Positions 32,007 through 41,649 of a stretch of 64,000 bases of DNA are shown piece by piece (positions within the stretch are counted from its first letter, which is position 1; each line of letters opens with the position of its first letter). The notes beneath the pieces are model-generated. The model had not been told where the DNA came from. It searched no databases and saw nothing but the letters and a program-made list of their open reading frames with translations. The DNA is from Methylibium rhizosphaerae (GTDB taxonomy: Bacteria; Pseudomonadota; Gammaproteobacteria; Burkholderiales; Burkholderiaceae_C), in assembly GCF_006386545.1 (NCBI RefSeq), contig NZ_SWAR01000009.1:1-64000 (forward strand), written 5' to 3'. Both the position numbers and the translations under genes were made by a program.

Positions 32007-32360
32007 ATGAAGAAGCAGGTCCTGCTGGCGATCGGCGTGCTCTCGGTGGCGGCCGGCGTGGTGGGCGCCTTCCTGCCGCTGCTGCCCACCGTGCCCTTCC
32101 TGCTGCTGGCGGCCTGGTGCTTTGCCCGCGCCAACCCGGCCTGGGAACGGCGGCTGCTGGAGCATCCGCGCTACGGCCCGCAGCTGCGGGCCTGGCGCGC
32201 CCGCGGTGTCATCTCGCGGCCGGCGAAATGGGCGGCGGCGCTTTCGCTGCTGTTCAGCGCCGGGGTGGGCCTGCTGCTGCTGCCGGGCGCCTGGCGCTGG
32301 GTGCCGGCCGGCGTTGCGGTGGCGGTGGGCAGCTGGATCCTCACGCGGCCAAGTACATGA
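32007..32360 (+). CDS. YbaN-type inner-membrane protein (DUF454)
   Basis: A 117-residue small membrane protein of the YbaN/DUF454 family, function unknown. There is an N-terminal hydrophobic pair (about 4-38) with the conserved GAFLPLLPTVPFLLLAAWCFARANP, a short amphipathic segment with conserved arginines, and two more hydrophobic helices (about 74-113). The stop overlaps the start of the next gene as ATGA. Confidence 0.88.
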   Translation: MKKQVLLAIGVLSVAAGVVGAFLPLLPTVPFLLLAAWCFARANPAWERRLLEHPRYGPQLRAWRARGVISRPAKWAAALSLLFSAGVGLLLLPGAWRWVPAGVAVAVGSWILTRPST

Positions 32361-32962
32361 CCGCCCGCACCACCCACCTGCTGTACCTGCACGGCTTTCG
32401 CTCGTCGCCGCGCTCGACCAAGGCCCAGCGCATGGCCCGCGAAGTCGAGGCGCTGCGAAGCGCAGGTCGCGAGGTCGCCTGGTGGTGCCCGCAGCTGCCG
32501 CCGTCGCCGGCCGCGGCGATGCGCGAGGTGATGGCCGGCATGGCCGGCTGGCCGCGTGACACCACGGCCGTGATGGGCAGTTCGCTCGGCGGCTTCTATG
32601 CCACCGTGGTGGCCGAGGCGCTCGGCTGCCCGGCGGTGCTGATCAACCCCGCCATCGAGCCGGCCCGCGACCTGGCCGCCTACATCGGCGAGCAGACCAC
32701 CTGGCACGACCCGGCCGAGCACTTCCATTTCCGGCCCGAATTCATCGACCAACTGCAAGCGCTGCGGCCGGCCGCCATCACCCGGCCGCAGCGCTACTTC
32801 GCCGTCATCGCCAAGGGCGACGAGGTGCTCGACTGGCACGAGATGACCGCGCGCTACGCAGGCTGCCGCATCAAGCTGCTCGAAGGCGGCGACCATGCGC
32901 TTTCCGACTTCGATTCCCACCTGCCCGAGGTGCTGGCATTCCTCGGGCTGAACCCTTCATAG
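32357..32962 (+). CDS. YqiA/YcfP-type alpha/beta hydrolase
   Basis: A 201-residue alpha/beta-hydrolase esterase of the YqiA family. The oxyanion HGF follows the first strand (LLYLHGFRSSP), the nucleophile elbow is GSSLGG with Ser76, the acid is likely in AKGDEVLDW and the catalytic histidine in EGGDHALSDF. The native substrate is unknown; E. coli YqiA hydrolyses short acyl esters. It is translationally coupled to the DUF454 gene. Confidence 0.88.
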   Translation: MTARTTHLLYLHGFRSSPRSTKAQRMAREVEALRSAGREVAWWCPQLPPSPAAAMREVMAGMAGWPRDTTAVMGSSLGGFYATVVAEALGCPAVLINPAIEPARDLAAYIGEQTTWHDPAEHFHFRPEFIDQLQALRPAAITRPQRYFAVIAKGDEVLDWHEMTARYAGCRIKLLEGGDHALSDFDSHLPEVLAFLGLNPS

Positions 32963-32972
32963 CCCCACCACC

Positions 32973-33668
32973 ATGTTCACAGGCATCGTCCAGGGCGTCG
33001 CCACCGTCGCGTCCATCACCGACCGCACCGGTCTGCGCAGCTTCAGGCTCGACTTTCCGCCCGGCTTCGCTGCCGAGCTGGCCATCGGCGCCAGCGTCGC
33101 CGTCGACGGCGTGTGCCTGACCGTCACGTCCCTGGAAGGTCCCGACGCCGCGCAGTTCGACGTGATGCAGCAAAGCCTTGCCCTCACCACGCTGGGCACG
33201 CTGCGCGAAGGCAGCCGCGTGAACGTCGAACGCGCCGCGAAGGACGGCGCCGAGATCGGCGGCCATCCGATTTCCGGCCACGTCGACTTCCAGGCCCGGC
33301 TGCTGTCGATCCGCCAGCCCGAGAACAACCATGTGCTGCGCATCGGCGTGCCGGCGCCGTGGATGCGCTATGTGTTCGCCAAGGGCTACATCGCCATCAA
33401 CGGTGCCAGCCTCACCGTGGCCGAGGCCGACCGTCGCGCCGGCTGGTTCGAGGTCTGGCTCATTCCGGAAACGCTGCGCATGACCACCTTCGGCGACAAG
33501 GTCGAAGGCGATGCGCTCAACATGGAGATCGAGCGCGGCACGCAGGTGGTGGTCGACACCGTGCGCGACACCCTGGAAGAACGCCTGGGCCCGCTGCTGC
33601 CGGCACTCGAAGCGCTGCTGCGCGAGCGCGGCGTGGCCGTCGAGGAGCTGGCCGGCCCGAAAACCTGA
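32973..33668 (+). CDS. ribE: Riboflavin synthase
   Basis: A 231-residue enzyme that dismutates two lumazine molecules to riboflavin. Two tandem barrels are visible, the first starting MFTGIVQGVATV, with SVAVDGVCLTV and then the second-barrel equivalents (INGASLTVAEAD, ISGHVD). The family's usual second MFTG-like start is divergent. It is 10 nt after the esterase; no FMN riboswitch is visible, and no other rib genes are here. Confidence 0.92.
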   Translation: MFTGIVQGVATVASITDRTGLRSFRLDFPPGFAAELAIGASVAVDGVCLTVTSLEGPDAAQFDVMQQSLALTTLGTLREGSRVNVERAAKDGAEIGGHPISGHVDFQARLLSIRQPENNHVLRIGVPAPWMRYVFAKGYIAINGASLTVAEADRRAGWFEVWLIPETLRMTTFGDKVEGDALNMEIERGTQVVVDTVRDTLEERLGPLLPALEALLRERGVAVEELAGPKT

Positions 33669-33734
33669 GTCGGTGCAGGGCATGCCGGGCGGCTCATGAT
33701 GTCGCGCATCCAGCCTCCAGGATGCGACAACACC

Positions 33735-35135
33735 ATGGCCAACCCTCTTTCCTCCGACCCGAAGCACACCCGCATCGAGCGCGACAGCATGGGCGAGCTC
33801 GCCGTGCCGGCCGATGCGCTGTGGGGCGCGCAGACCCAGCGCGCCATCGACAACTTCCCGATCAGCGGCGAGCGCATGCCGCCGGCCTTCGTGCAGGCTC
33901 TGCTGCTGGTCAAGGCCGCGGCAGCCCGGGCCAACGTGCGCATCGGGGCACTGCCTGCGGAGGTGGGCGAGGCGATCGTTGGCGCCTGCCGTCAGCTGCG
34001 CGGCGACCCCGAGCTGATGCAGCACTTTCCGCTCGACGTGTTCCAGACCGGCTCGGGCACCAGCAGCAACATGAACGCCAACGAGGTGATCGCCACGCTG
34101 GCCACGCGCGCTCTCGGCACATCGGTGAGTCCGAACGACCACGTCAACTGCAGCCAGAGCAGCAATGACGTGATCCCCACCAGCATCCACGTGAGCGCGG
34201 CGCTGGTGCTGCACGGCGAGCTGCTGCCGGCCCTGGGGCACCTGGTCAACGTGCTCAAGCACAAGGCACCCGCGGTGCACGAGCATGTGAAGACCGGCCG
34301 CACCCACCTGATGGATGCGATGCCGGTGCGGCTGAGCCAGGTACTCGACGGCTGGGCGCAGCAGCTGCTGCAGGACATCCGGCAGCTGCACCACCTGATG
34401 CCGGACCTGCAGGCGTTGGCGCAAGGCGGCACCGCGGTGGGCACCGGCGTCAACGCGCCGCCGGGCTTCGCCGCCGCGTTCTGCGAGGCGCTGAACGAGG
34501 AGACCGGCCTCAGCTTCCGCCCGGGCGACAGCTATTTCGCGCTGATGGGTTCGCAAGACACCGCAGTCGCGCTGTCGGGCCAGCTCAAGACCACCGCGGT
34601 ATCGCTGCTGAAGATCGCCAACGACCTGCGCTGGATGAATTCCGGCCCGCTGGCGGGCCTGCGGGAGATCGAGCTGCCGTCGCTGCAGCCCGGCTCGTCC
34701 ATCATGCCCGGCAAGGTGAACCCGGTGATCCCGGAAGCGGTGGCGATGGTCGCCGCGCAGGTGATGGGCAACGACACCACCATCACCGTGGCCGGCGGCA
34801 GCGGCAACTTCGAGCTGAACGTGATGCTGCCGGTCGTCGCCCGCAACCTGCTCGAGAGCCTGGCGCTGCTGGCGCGGGCCAGCCGGCTGCTGGCCGACAA
34901 GGCCATCGCCGGCTTCAAGGTCAACGAGGACGCCCTCCAGCAGGCGCTCGCACGCAACCCCATCCTGGTGACCGCGCTGAACCCGCTGATCGGCTACCTC
35001 AAGGCGGCCGAGATCGCGAAGCAGGCGTATGCGCAAGGCCGTCCGATCATCGACGTGGCCGACGAGATGACGGACCTCGGGCGTGACAAGCTCCAGGCAC
35101 TGCTGGACCCGCGCAAGCTGACCGGCGAGGGCTGA
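33735..35135 (+). CDS. fumC: Class II fumarate hydratase
   Basis: A 466-residue iron-independent fumarase interconverting fumarate and malate. The superfamily signature GSSIMPGKVNP lies at 320-330. TGSGTSSNMNANEVIA, the catalytic-histidine region KTGRTHLMDAMP, and NPVIPEAV fit FumC. The ATG at 33735 matches the usual family start; two earlier in-frame ATGs (33696, 33699) would add a non-conserved leader. It stands between ribE and the RNase gene. Confidence 0.95.
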   Translation: MANPLSSDPKHTRIERDSMGELAVPADALWGAQTQRAIDNFPISGERMPPAFVQALLLVKAAAARANVRIGALPAEVGEAIVGACRQLRGDPELMQHFPLDVFQTGSGTSSNMNANEVIATLATRALGTSVSPNDHVNCSQSSNDVIPTSIHVSAALVLHGELLPALGHLVNVLKHKAPAVHEHVKTGRTHLMDAMPVRLSQVLDGWAQQLLQDIRQLHHLMPDLQALAQGGTAVGTGVNAPPGFAAAFCEALNEETGLSFRPGDSYFALMGSQDTAVALSGQLKTTAVSLLKIANDLRWMNSGPLAGLREIELPSLQPGSSIMPGKVNPVIPEAVAMVAAQVMGNDTTITVAGGSGNFELNVMLPVVARNLLESLALLARASRLLADKAIAGFKVNEDALQQALARNPILVTALNPLIGYLKAAEIAKQAYAQGRPIIDVADEMTDLGRDKLQALLDPRKLTGEG

Positions 35136-35149
35136 ACCGGGGCATCGGT

Positions 35150-35155
35150 GAAAAT
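35150..35155 (+). promoter_or_regulatory. Possible -10 element close to the RNase II start
   Basis: GAAAAT ends 9 nt before the ATG at 35165, without an obvious Shine-Dalgarno. It is a weaker example of the short-leader layout seen at other genes here. Confidence 0.25.
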
Positions 35156-35164
35156 GCGCCGGAT

Positions 35165-37234
35165 ATGTATGCCCTGTTCGAAGACGCCGGGAAGTTTCTC
35201 GCCGGCCGCGTGATGTCCGAAGCCGAGAGCTCGATGCAGGTCGAGCTCGATTCGGGCAAACGCGTGAAAGTGAAAGCCGCCAACGTGCTGCTGCGTTTCG
35301 CCAAGCCGGCGCCCAACGAGGTGCTGGCCCAGGGCCAGCAGCTGTCGCGCGAGATCGATCTCGAACTCATCTGGGAGGTTGCTCCCGACGAGGAATTCGG
35401 CTTCGAGGACATCGCGCGCGAATACTTCAGCGACAAGGCCGATGCGCCGCAGCAGGCGGCCGCGCTGTTCCGCCTGTTCGAGGCGCCGCACTACTTCCAC
35501 CGGCGCGGCAAGGGCCGCTTCCGCAAGGCGCCGGAAGACGTGCTGAAGCAGGCGCTGGTGGCCATCGAGCGCAAGGCCCAGCAGGCGGCGCAGATCGAGT
35601 CCTGGGCGGTGGAGCTGGCCGCCGGCCGATGCCCGGCGCCGATCCGCGAGCAGCTCTACAAGCTGCTGTTCAAGCCCGACAAGAACGGCCCCGAATACAA
35701 GGCGGTGGTCGAGGCGGCCAAGCGCTCGCACAAGGCGCCGCTCGACCTGCTGAAGGATGCCGGCGCCATCGACTCGCCGTATCACTTCCACTGGAAGCGC
35801 TTCCTGTTCGAGTTCTTCCCCAAGGGCACGGGTTTCCCGGCGCTGGCCGCCCCGGCCGTCAAGGACGAGCTGCCGCGCGCGCCGGTGCAGGCGTTCTCGA
35901 TCGACGACTCGGCCACCACCGAGATCGACGATGCGCTCTCGGTGCAGGGGTTGGGCAGCGGGTCGGTGGTGCTGGGCATCCACATCGCGGCTCCCGGCCT
36001 CGCCATTGCGCCGGGCTCGCCGCTCGACCAGGTGGCGCGCGCCCGCTGGTCCACGGTGTACATGCCGGGCTACAAGCTCACGATGCTGCCCGACGAGGTG
36101 GTGCAGGCCTACACGCTCCAGGAGGGCCGCGACTGTCCCGCGGTGTCGATCTACGTGACCTTCGACGAGGCCACGCTCGACGTCCGCCAAACCGAGACGA
36201 AGCTGGAGCTGGTACCCATTGCGGTGAACCTGCGGCACGACCAGCTCGACAGCGTGATCACCGAGGCGAGCCTCTCCGGCGCGGCGCCGGCCGACTACCC
36301 CTTCCCCGCCGAGCTGGCCTTCGCCTACCGGCTCGCCAGGCACCTGAAGGCGCAGCGCGAAGTGGCCCGCGGCAAGCCCGAGAACTTCAACCGGCCCGAC
36401 TACAACTTCAAGCTCGACGGCAACGACGGCCGCGAGCCCGACGGCAGCGAGCGGGTCATCATCGGCCTGCGCCAGCGCGGGGCGCCGCTCGATCTCATCG
36501 TTTCCGAAGCAATGATCCTGGCCAACAGCAGCTGGGGCGCACTGCTGGCCGAAGCGGGTGTGCCGGGCATCTACCGCAGCCAGGCGAGCCTCGCCCCGGG
36601 CATCAAGGTGCGCATGGGCGTGAAGCCGGCGCCGCATGCCGGCATGGGCGTCAAGCAGTACACCTGGGCCACCTCGCCGCTGCGCCGCTACGTCGACCTG
36701 GTGAACCAGTGGCAGATCATTGCCGCCGCACGCCACGGCCGCACCGCCGCGCTGGTGGCGCCGTTCAAGCCCAAGGACGCGGAGCTGTTCTCGGTGATCT
36801 CCGGCTTCGACGCGGCCTACAGCGCCTACAACGGCTTCCAGAGCGGCATGGAGCGCTACTGGACGCTGCGCTACCTGGAGCAGAACGGGCTCACCGAGCT
36901 CGAGGCCGCGGTGCTGAAGGAAGGCCTGGTTCGCGCGGACGACCTGCCGCTCGTGTTCCGCGCGCTCGGCGCCGACGGCCTGCCGCGCGGCGCGCGCGTG
37001 CGCGTGCGCATCACCGGCACCGACCTGCTGACGCTGGACGTGCATGCCAGCGTGGTGGCACGCCTGGATGACGCCGGCACCACCGCCGACGACGCCAACG
37101 TCGAACCCGACGACAGCGAAGACGCCGAAGCCAGCGGCGATGCCGCCGGCCCGCTGTCGCTGGCCATCGACGTGGGCGACGCGGAGGGCGAGAACCCGCC
37201 CGCCAGCGGCGATACTGCGCCCACCGCCTCCTGA
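35165..37234 (+). CDS. RNase II/R family 3'-5' exoribonuclease
   Basis: A 689-residue RNB-domain exonuclease that degrades RNA from the 3' end. The catalytic loop DDSATTEIDDALS (247-259) has the full aspartate set, HIAAPGLAI follows, and the RNB fold ends near SPLRRYVDLVNQW. The N-terminus is a short beta region plus a helical domain rather than the tandem cold-shock domains of RNase R. A degenerate S1-like segment (about 605-645) is followed by an Asp/Glu/Ala-rich tail. The choice between rnb and a specific betaproteobacterial RNB group is left open. Confidence 0.92.
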   Translation: MYALFEDAGKFLAGRVMSEAESSMQVELDSGKRVKVKAANVLLRFAKPAPNEVLAQGQQLSREIDLELIWEVAPDEEFGFEDIAREYFSDKADAPQQAAALFRLFEAPHYFHRRGKGRFRKAPEDVLKQALVAIERKAQQAAQIESWAVELAAGRCPAPIREQLYKLLFKPDKNGPEYKAVVEAAKRSHKAPLDLLKDAGAIDSPYHFHWKRFLFEFFPKGTGFPALAAPAVKDELPRAPVQAFSIDDSATTEIDDALSVQGLGSGSVVLGIHIAAPGLAIAPGSPLDQVARARWSTVYMPGYKLTMLPDEVVQAYTLQEGRDCPAVSIYVTFDEATLDVRQTETKLELVPIAVNLRHDQLDSVITEASLSGAAPADYPFPAELAFAYRLARHLKAQREVARGKPENFNRPDYNFKLDGNDGREPDGSERVIIGLRQRGAPLDLIVSEAMILANSSWGALLAEAGVPGIYRSQASLAPGIKVRMGVKPAPHAGMGVKQYTWATSPLRRYVDLVNQWQIIAAARHGRTAALVAPFKPKDAELFSVISGFDAAYSAYNGFQSGMERYWTLRYLEQNGLTELEAAVLKEGLVRADDLPLVFRALGADGLPRGARVRVRITGTDLLTLDVHASVVARLDDAGTTADDANVEPDDSEDAEASGDAAGPLSLAIDVGDAEGENPPASGDTAPTAS

Positions 37235-37261
37235 TCCTGAGTTCGCTGCGACACCTCTTCC

Positions 37262-38119
37262 ATGTCCTGGTTCAAGAAGCTCACGACCCTGCAGCTCGCG
37301 CTGCTGTTTTCGGTGGCCGTGCACGCGGTGCTGCTGACCGTGCGGTTCGTCGATCCCGAAGGCTTCAACCGGGTGTTCCAGGACACGCCGCTGGAGGTGA
37401 TCCTGGTCAACGCGAGTTCGAGCGAACCGCCGGCCAAGGCGCAGGCCATCGCGCAACGCAACCTGCTGGGCGGCGGCGACGCCGAAAAAGGCCGGGCCAC
37501 CTCGCCGCTGCCGCCTTCGGCGCTCACCGAACTGGGCGACTCGATGGACGAGGCGCGCAAGCAGATCGAGCAGCTGCAGGAAGCCCAGAACCAGCTGCTG
37601 GCCCAGGTGCGCCGCGAGCTCGCGATGCTGCCGCCCCCCGACCCGAAGCGCGACCAGGGCACGCCGGAGGCCCGCGCACTGACCGAGAAGCGCCGCCAGC
37701 TGCTGGAGCTGCTGGCCGAGATCGAGAAGCGCATCAACGAGGAAAACGCCCGCCCGCGCAAGCGTTTCGTCGGGCCGAGCACGCGCGAGGCGGTGTCGGC
37801 CATCTACTACGACCAGCTGCGCCGCATGATCGAGGAGCGCGGCACCCGCAACTTCCCTGAATACAAGGGCAAGAAGCTCTATGGCGAGCTCACCATGGTG
37901 ATCACCGTGGACGCCGCCGGCCGCGTGATCGAGACCGAGATCGTGCAGTCGTCGAAGAACAGCGTGCTCGACCGCCAGGCGATCGCCATTGCCAAGGCCG
38001 CTGCGCCTTTCGGCAACTTCACCCTCGACATGCGCAAGCAGTTCGACCAGCTGGTGGTGGTGTCGCGCTTCCGGTTCACCCGCGAAGAGGGCATGCAGGC
38101 GCAGATGCTCGACCGCTGA
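37262..38119 (+). CDS. TonB-like periplasmic energy-transducer protein
   Basis: A 285-residue protein with one N-terminal membrane helix (about 10-29), a coiled-coil region (about 93-160, Glu/Gln/Arg/Leu rich) in place of TonB's proline-rich spacer, and a C-terminal TonB-type domain ([20 protein letters not shown]...FRFTREE). TonB proteins carry proton-motive force from ExbBD to outer-membrane receptors; the absence of exbB/exbD and of a Pro-rich linker suggests a structural or envelope role instead. It is 27 nt after the RNase. Confidence 0.82.
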   Translation: MSWFKKLTTLQLALLFSVAVHAVLLTVRFVDPEGFNRVFQDTPLEVILVNASSSEPPAKAQAIAQRNLLGGGDAEKGRATSPLPPSALTELGDSMDEARKQIEQLQEAQNQLLAQVRRELAMLPPPDPKRDQGTPEARALTEKRRQLLELLAEIEKRINEENARPRKRFVGPSTREAVSAIYYDQLRRMIEERGTRNFPEYKGKKLYGELTMVITVDAAGRVIETEIVQSSKNSVLDRQAIAIAKAAAPFGNFTLDMRKQFDQLVVVSRFRFTREEGMQAQMLDR

Positions 38120-38144
38120 CCTACCGCCCGCACACCAGACTCCC

Positions 38145-38984
38145 ATGACCGACCGCTACGTCGTCGCCGGCAATCCCGTCGAGCACAGCCGCTCTCCTTT
38201 CATCCACGCGATGTTCGCCAGGCAGACCGGCGAGCCGGTCGAGTACGGCCGGCTGCTGTGCCCGATGGACGGCTTCGAAGCGAGCGTGCGCCGCTTCGCC
38301 GCGGAAGGCGGCAAGGGCTGCAACGTCACCGTGCCGTTCAAGTTCGTCGCCCACGACCTGGCCGCCCGGCGCTCGCCCCGGGCCGCCCTGGCGCAGGCGG
38401 CCAACGTGCTGCGCTTCGACAGCGGCGGCTGGTTCGGCGACAACACCGACGGCATCGGCCTCGTGAACGACCTGACCCGCAACGCCGGCGTCACGCTGGC
38501 CGGCGCACGGGTGCTGCTGCTGGGCGCCGGCGGCGCGGCAGCCGGGGTGCTCGGGCCGCTGCTCGAGGCGCGCCCGGCCGAGCTGGTGGTGGCCAACCGG
38601 TCGGCCGACAAGGCGCAGGCGCTGGTGGAGCGCCATGCGGCACATGCCCGCGCGCACGGCGCACGCCTGGTTGCCGCTCCGCTCGACGCCTGCGGCAGCG
38701 GTTTCGACGTGGTGCTCAACGGCACCGCCGCGAGCCTTGCCAATGCCGGCGTGCCGGTGGCGGCGACCGTGCTGCGCCCCGGTGCGCTGGCGCTGGACAT
38801 GATGTACGGCCCGGCCGCACGAGGTTTCCTGGACTGGGCCGCCCGGCACGGCGCCACCGGCCGCGACGGCCTGGGCATGCTGGTCGAGCAGGCGGCCGAG
38901 GCCTTCTGGGTGTGGCGCGGCCTGCGGCCGGACACCGCCCCCGTGCTGGCCGCCTTGCGCGGCGAACTCTCCCGCGCGGCATGA
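38145..38984 (+). CDS. aroE: Shikimate dehydrogenase
   Basis: A 279-residue NADPH-dependent enzyme reducing 3-dehydroshikimate. It starts [20 protein letters not shown], the shikimate-binding N-terminus. The catalytic pair is Lys66 (NVTVPFK) and Asp102 (DNTDGIG), the Rossmann loop is [11 protein letters not shown], and NRSADKA favours NADP. The stop overlaps the mtgA start as ATGA. Confidence 0.96.
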   Translation: MTDRYVVAGNPVEHSRSPFIHAMFARQTGEPVEYGRLLCPMDGFEASVRRFAAEGGKGCNVTVPFKFVAHDLAARRSPRAALAQAANVLRFDSGGWFGDNTDGIGLVNDLTRNAGVTLAGARVLLLGAGGAAAGVLGPLLEARPAELVVANRSADKAQALVERHAAHARAHGARLVAAPLDACGSGFDVVLNGTAASLANAGVPVAATVLRPGALALDMMYGPAARGFLDWAARHGATGRDGLGMLVEQAAEAFWVWRGLRPDTAPVLAALRGELSRAA

Positions 38985-39790
38985 AGGCGCTGTTCGGCCA
39001 CCTGCTGCGCCTTGTCGCCCTGCTGGTGATCGCCGGCGCGTCGCTGCAGGTCTACTTCCTGGCACGGGTGGCACTGATGCTCGTGGTCGACCCGCAGTCC
39101 ACCACCTTCCAGCGCTCCGAGATCTACCGCCTGGCCGTCGAACAGCATCGGGTGTTGTGGGCGCAGGAGTGGCGGCCTTATGCGCAGATCTCCGACCACC
39201 TGAAGCGCGCCGTCATCGCCTCCGAGGACGCCGGTTTCACCGAGCACAGCGGGGTGGAGTGGGAGGCCATCGAGAAGGCCTGGGAGAAGAACCAGCGCGC
39301 CGAGGCCCGCGCCGACCGCATCAACGAGCAGATCGAAAAACGCCAGCAGCGTGCCGCGGAGCGCGCGCAGGCTCGCGGCCGCACGCCACCCGAGCCGCCC
39401 GCCGCGAAGCTGGCCGCGGCCAGGATCGTCGGCGGTTCCACGATCACTCAGCAGCTCGCCAAGAACCTGTTCCTCTCGGGCGAGCGCAGCTTTGCCCGCA
39501 AGGGGCAGGAATTCCTCATCACCTTCATGCTCGAAGCCCTGCTCGACAAGCAGCGCATCCTGGAGATCTACCTGAACAACGTCGAATGGGGCGAAGGCCT
39601 GTTCGGCGCGCAGGCCGCGGCGAGGTACTACTTCCGCATCGATGCCGACCGGCTGGGCGCCTACCCGGCGGCGAGGCTGGCGGTCATGCTGCCCGCACCC
39701 AAGCGCTTCGAGAAGCGCCCCGGCTCGGCCTATGTGATGGGGCGCGCGGGCACGGTGGTCGCCCGCATGGGTGCAGTGGAACTTCCCTGA
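38981..39790 (+). CDS. mtgA: Monofunctional peptidoglycan glycosyltransferase
   Basis: A 269-residue GT51 enzyme that polymerises lipid II into glycan strands. One N-terminal membrane helix (about 8-28) is followed by the catalytic glutamate Glu82 in [15 protein letters not shown] and by [14 protein letters not shown] (151-164). Between them residues 104-147 form an Arg/Ala/Glu/Gln-rich, coiled-coil-like insertion ending in a Pro patch, roughly 35-40 residues longer than E. coli MtgA. It is coupled to aroE by overlap. Confidence 0.94.
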   Translation: MKALFGHLLRLVALLVIAGASLQVYFLARVALMLVVDPQSTTFQRSEIYRLAVEQHRVLWAQEWRPYAQISDHLKRAVIASEDAGFTEHSGVEWEAIEKAWEKNQRAEARADRINEQIEKRQQRAAERAQARGRTPPEPPAAKLAAARIVGGSTITQQLAKNLFLSGERSFARKGQEFLITFMLEALLDKQRILEIYLNNVEWGEGLFGAQAAARYYFRIDADRLGAYPAARLAVMLPAPKRFEKRPGSAYVMGRAGTVVARMGAVELP

Positions 39791-39800
39791 GGGCGACCCG

Positions 39801-40418
39801 ATGGGCACCGACAACACACTGAGCGCCGAACTGGCCGCCGCGGCCGCCCGGCTGGTCGTCGAAGAAGGCATGGAATACGGCCCGGCCAAGCGCAAGGCCC
39901 TCAAGCTCCTGGGCGGCCAGCGCGGCCTGCACGGGGCGACGCTGCCCGACAACGACGCGGTCGAAGACGAGGTCCGCGCCTACATCGCGCTGTTCTGCGC
40001 CGACACGCAGCCCACCGAGCTGGCCGAACTCCGGCGCGTGGCGCTTTCCTGGATGGAGCGGCTGGCCGAGTTCCGCCCGCACCTTGCCGGCGCGGTCTGG
40101 CGCGGCACCGCCACCCGCCTTTCCGGCGTGCACCTGCAGCTGTATTGCGACGACTCGAAGTCGGCCGAGATCGCCCTGCTCAACCGCGGGGTGCGCTACG
40201 AGGTCGCCAGCGCACCCGGCCCCCGCGGGCGGGACGTCGACGTGCTGGTGGTCACCACGCCCAGCCGCGAACTGGGCGAACACGTCCAGGTGCGCATGAC
40301 CGTGCTCGACCATGATGACCTGCGCGGCGCCCTGAAACCCGACGCCCGCGGACGCACGGAACGCGGCGACATCGAGGCGGTGCGCCGCCTGCTGCGCCAG
40401 GACTCGGAGAACGCCTGA
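39801..40418 (+). CDS. Conserved protein of unknown function
   Basis: A 205-residue soluble protein without a family I can name with confidence. It begins with a helical N-terminus containing EEGMEYGPAKRKALKLLG, followed by LPDNDAVEDEVRAYIALFCADTQP and a mixed domain with GTATRLSGVHLQLYCDDSKSAEIALLNRGVRYE. The DDSKSAEIAL stretch may be a nucleotide or phosphate contact, but this is a guess. It overlaps the thioredoxin start as ATGA and follows mtgA by 10 nt, so a cell-envelope or redox link is possible but unproven. Confidence 0.8.
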   Translation: MGTDNTLSAELAAAAARLVVEEGMEYGPAKRKALKLLGGQRGLHGATLPDNDAVEDEVRAYIALFCADTQPTELAELRRVALSWMERLAEFRPHLAGAVWRGTATRLSGVHLQLYCDDSKSAEIALLNRGVRYEVASAPGPRGRDVDVLVVTTPSRELGEHVQVRMTVLDHDDLRGALKPDARGRTERGDIEAVRRLLRQDSENA

Positions 40419-40999
40419 TGGACGACCTCCCCGAACAGCCCGTCCAACCCGCCCAACCCGCCGTGCCCGCGCGCGCGGCCTTCGGCCGCCGCCTGGCCCT
40501 GGCCGCCGTGGGCCTGGCCGCGGTTGCCGGGGGTGCCTGGTGGTCATGGCGGCGGCGCGAGCCGCAGCTGGCGCCGGACGAGGCGGCGGCCTTGTGGAAC
40601 CAGAGCCTCGAGACCCCCGCGGGTGCACCGCTGGCCTTTGCCAGCCTGCGAGGCAAGCCGCTGGTGCTCAACTTCTGGGCCACCTGGTGCGCTCCTTGCG
40701 TGCGCGAGATGCCGCAGTTCGACCGGTTCTTCCGGGAGTCCACGGCGGACGGCTGGCAGGTCGTGGGGGTCGCGATCGACAATGCCGGCGCGGTCAACAG
40801 CTTCCTGGCCAAGCATCCGGTGACCTATCCTGTGGTGCTGGCCGGCCTGGGCGGCACCGAGTTGTCGCGCATCCTGGGCAATACTGCCGGCGCCCTGCCC
40901 TTCACGGTGGTGTTCGACGCAAAGGGCAGCATCGTGCGACGCAAGCTGGGCGAAACCAGCTTCGAAGAGTTGCGGGATTGGGCCGATTCAGCCGGCTAG
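40418..40999 (+). CDS. TlpA-like membrane-anchored thioredoxin
   Basis: A 193-residue thiol-disulfide oxidoreductase. The N-terminal 24 residues are Pro/Gln/Ala rich, followed by a membrane anchor (about 25-44) and a periplasmic thioredoxin domain. The active site is WCAPC (Cys91, Cys94) after VLNFWATW. The cis-proline region is [12 protein letters not shown]. It likely reduces disulfides in the periplasm, as in cytochrome c maturation. It overlaps the upstream unknown gene by one base. Confidence 0.9.
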   Translation: MDDLPEQPVQPAQPAVPARAAFGRRLALAAVGLAAVAGGAWWSWRRREPQLAPDEAAALWNQSLETPAGAPLAFASLRGKPLVLNFWATWCAPCVREMPQFDRFFRESTADGWQVVGVAIDNAGAVNSFLAKHPVTYPVVLAGLGGTELSRILGNTAGALPFTVVFDAKGSIVRRKLGETSFEELRDWADSAG

Positions 41000-41114
41000 T
41001 CGTCGCAAATTGAGCCGATCTGTAAGGCCAGCTCGATTTTGTGTCCATTTGCGCGTAAAGTTCAGGGTTCCCGCAACTTCTCACGCGCATCTTTTCGTCA
41101 ACGCCGCAGCCGTC

Positions 41115-41561
41115 ATGCAGATCCTCGTTCTCCACGGTCCCAACCTCAACCTGCTCGGCACCCGCGAGCCGCAGGTTTATGGCTCGACCACTCTGGAGCA
41201 GATCAACGCAGAACTGACCCAGATCGCCCATGATCGCGGCGTGAAACTGGAAAGCTTTCAAAGCAACCATGAGGGCGCGCTGATCGACCGCGTGCATGCC
41301 GCGCGCACCGACGGCACGGCCTTCATCATCATCAACCCGGGCGCCTTCACCCACACCAGCGTCGCCCTGCGCGACGCCTTCGCCGGGGTGGCGCTGCCTT
41401 TCGTGGAGGTGCACCTGTCGAACGTGCACCGCCGCGAGCCCTTCCGCCATCACTCCTACTTTTCCGACATCGCCGAAGGCGTGATCGTGGGACTGGGGGC
41501 GGCGGGATATCGACTGGCGCTCGAGTTCGTCCTCGACCGCGTGGCAAAGCCCGTTCGCTGA
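41115..41561 (+). CDS. aroQ: Type II 3-dehydroquinate dehydratase
   Basis: A 148-residue dodecameric dehydratase of the shikimate pathway. It begins [22 protein letters not shown], the canonical start with catalytic Tyr22 on the flexible lid. [19 protein letters not shown] and the catalytic His100 in VEVHLSN are present. It heads the aroQ-accB-accC run, with 115 nt upstream that hold no gene and no unambiguous promoter boxes. Confidence 0.97.
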   Translation: MQILVLHGPNLNLLGTREPQVYGSTTLEQINAELTQIAHDRGVKLESFQSNHEGALIDRVHAARTDGTAFIIINPGAFTHTSVALRDAFAGVALPFVEVHLSNVHRREPFRHHSYFSDIAEGVIVGLGAAGYRLALEFVLDRVAKPVR

Positions 41562-41649
41562 ACGGCGGGCCCGTACAGGTTTCACACATCGGCCGGCGCG
41601 CAAACAGCAGCCCCGGTCCACAACAACGACAGAGTTGGAGAGAGCATCC

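Noticed and set aside
32963-32972. FMN riboswitch before ribE, or TPP riboswitch before thiD
   Set aside because: Only 10 nt separate ribE from the upstream gene, and the 155 nt before thiD lack recognisable THI-element motifs.
33696-33734. Upstream ATG codons as the fumC start
   Set aside because: They add 12-13 residues not seen in FumC proteins, though they cannot be excluded from sequence alone.
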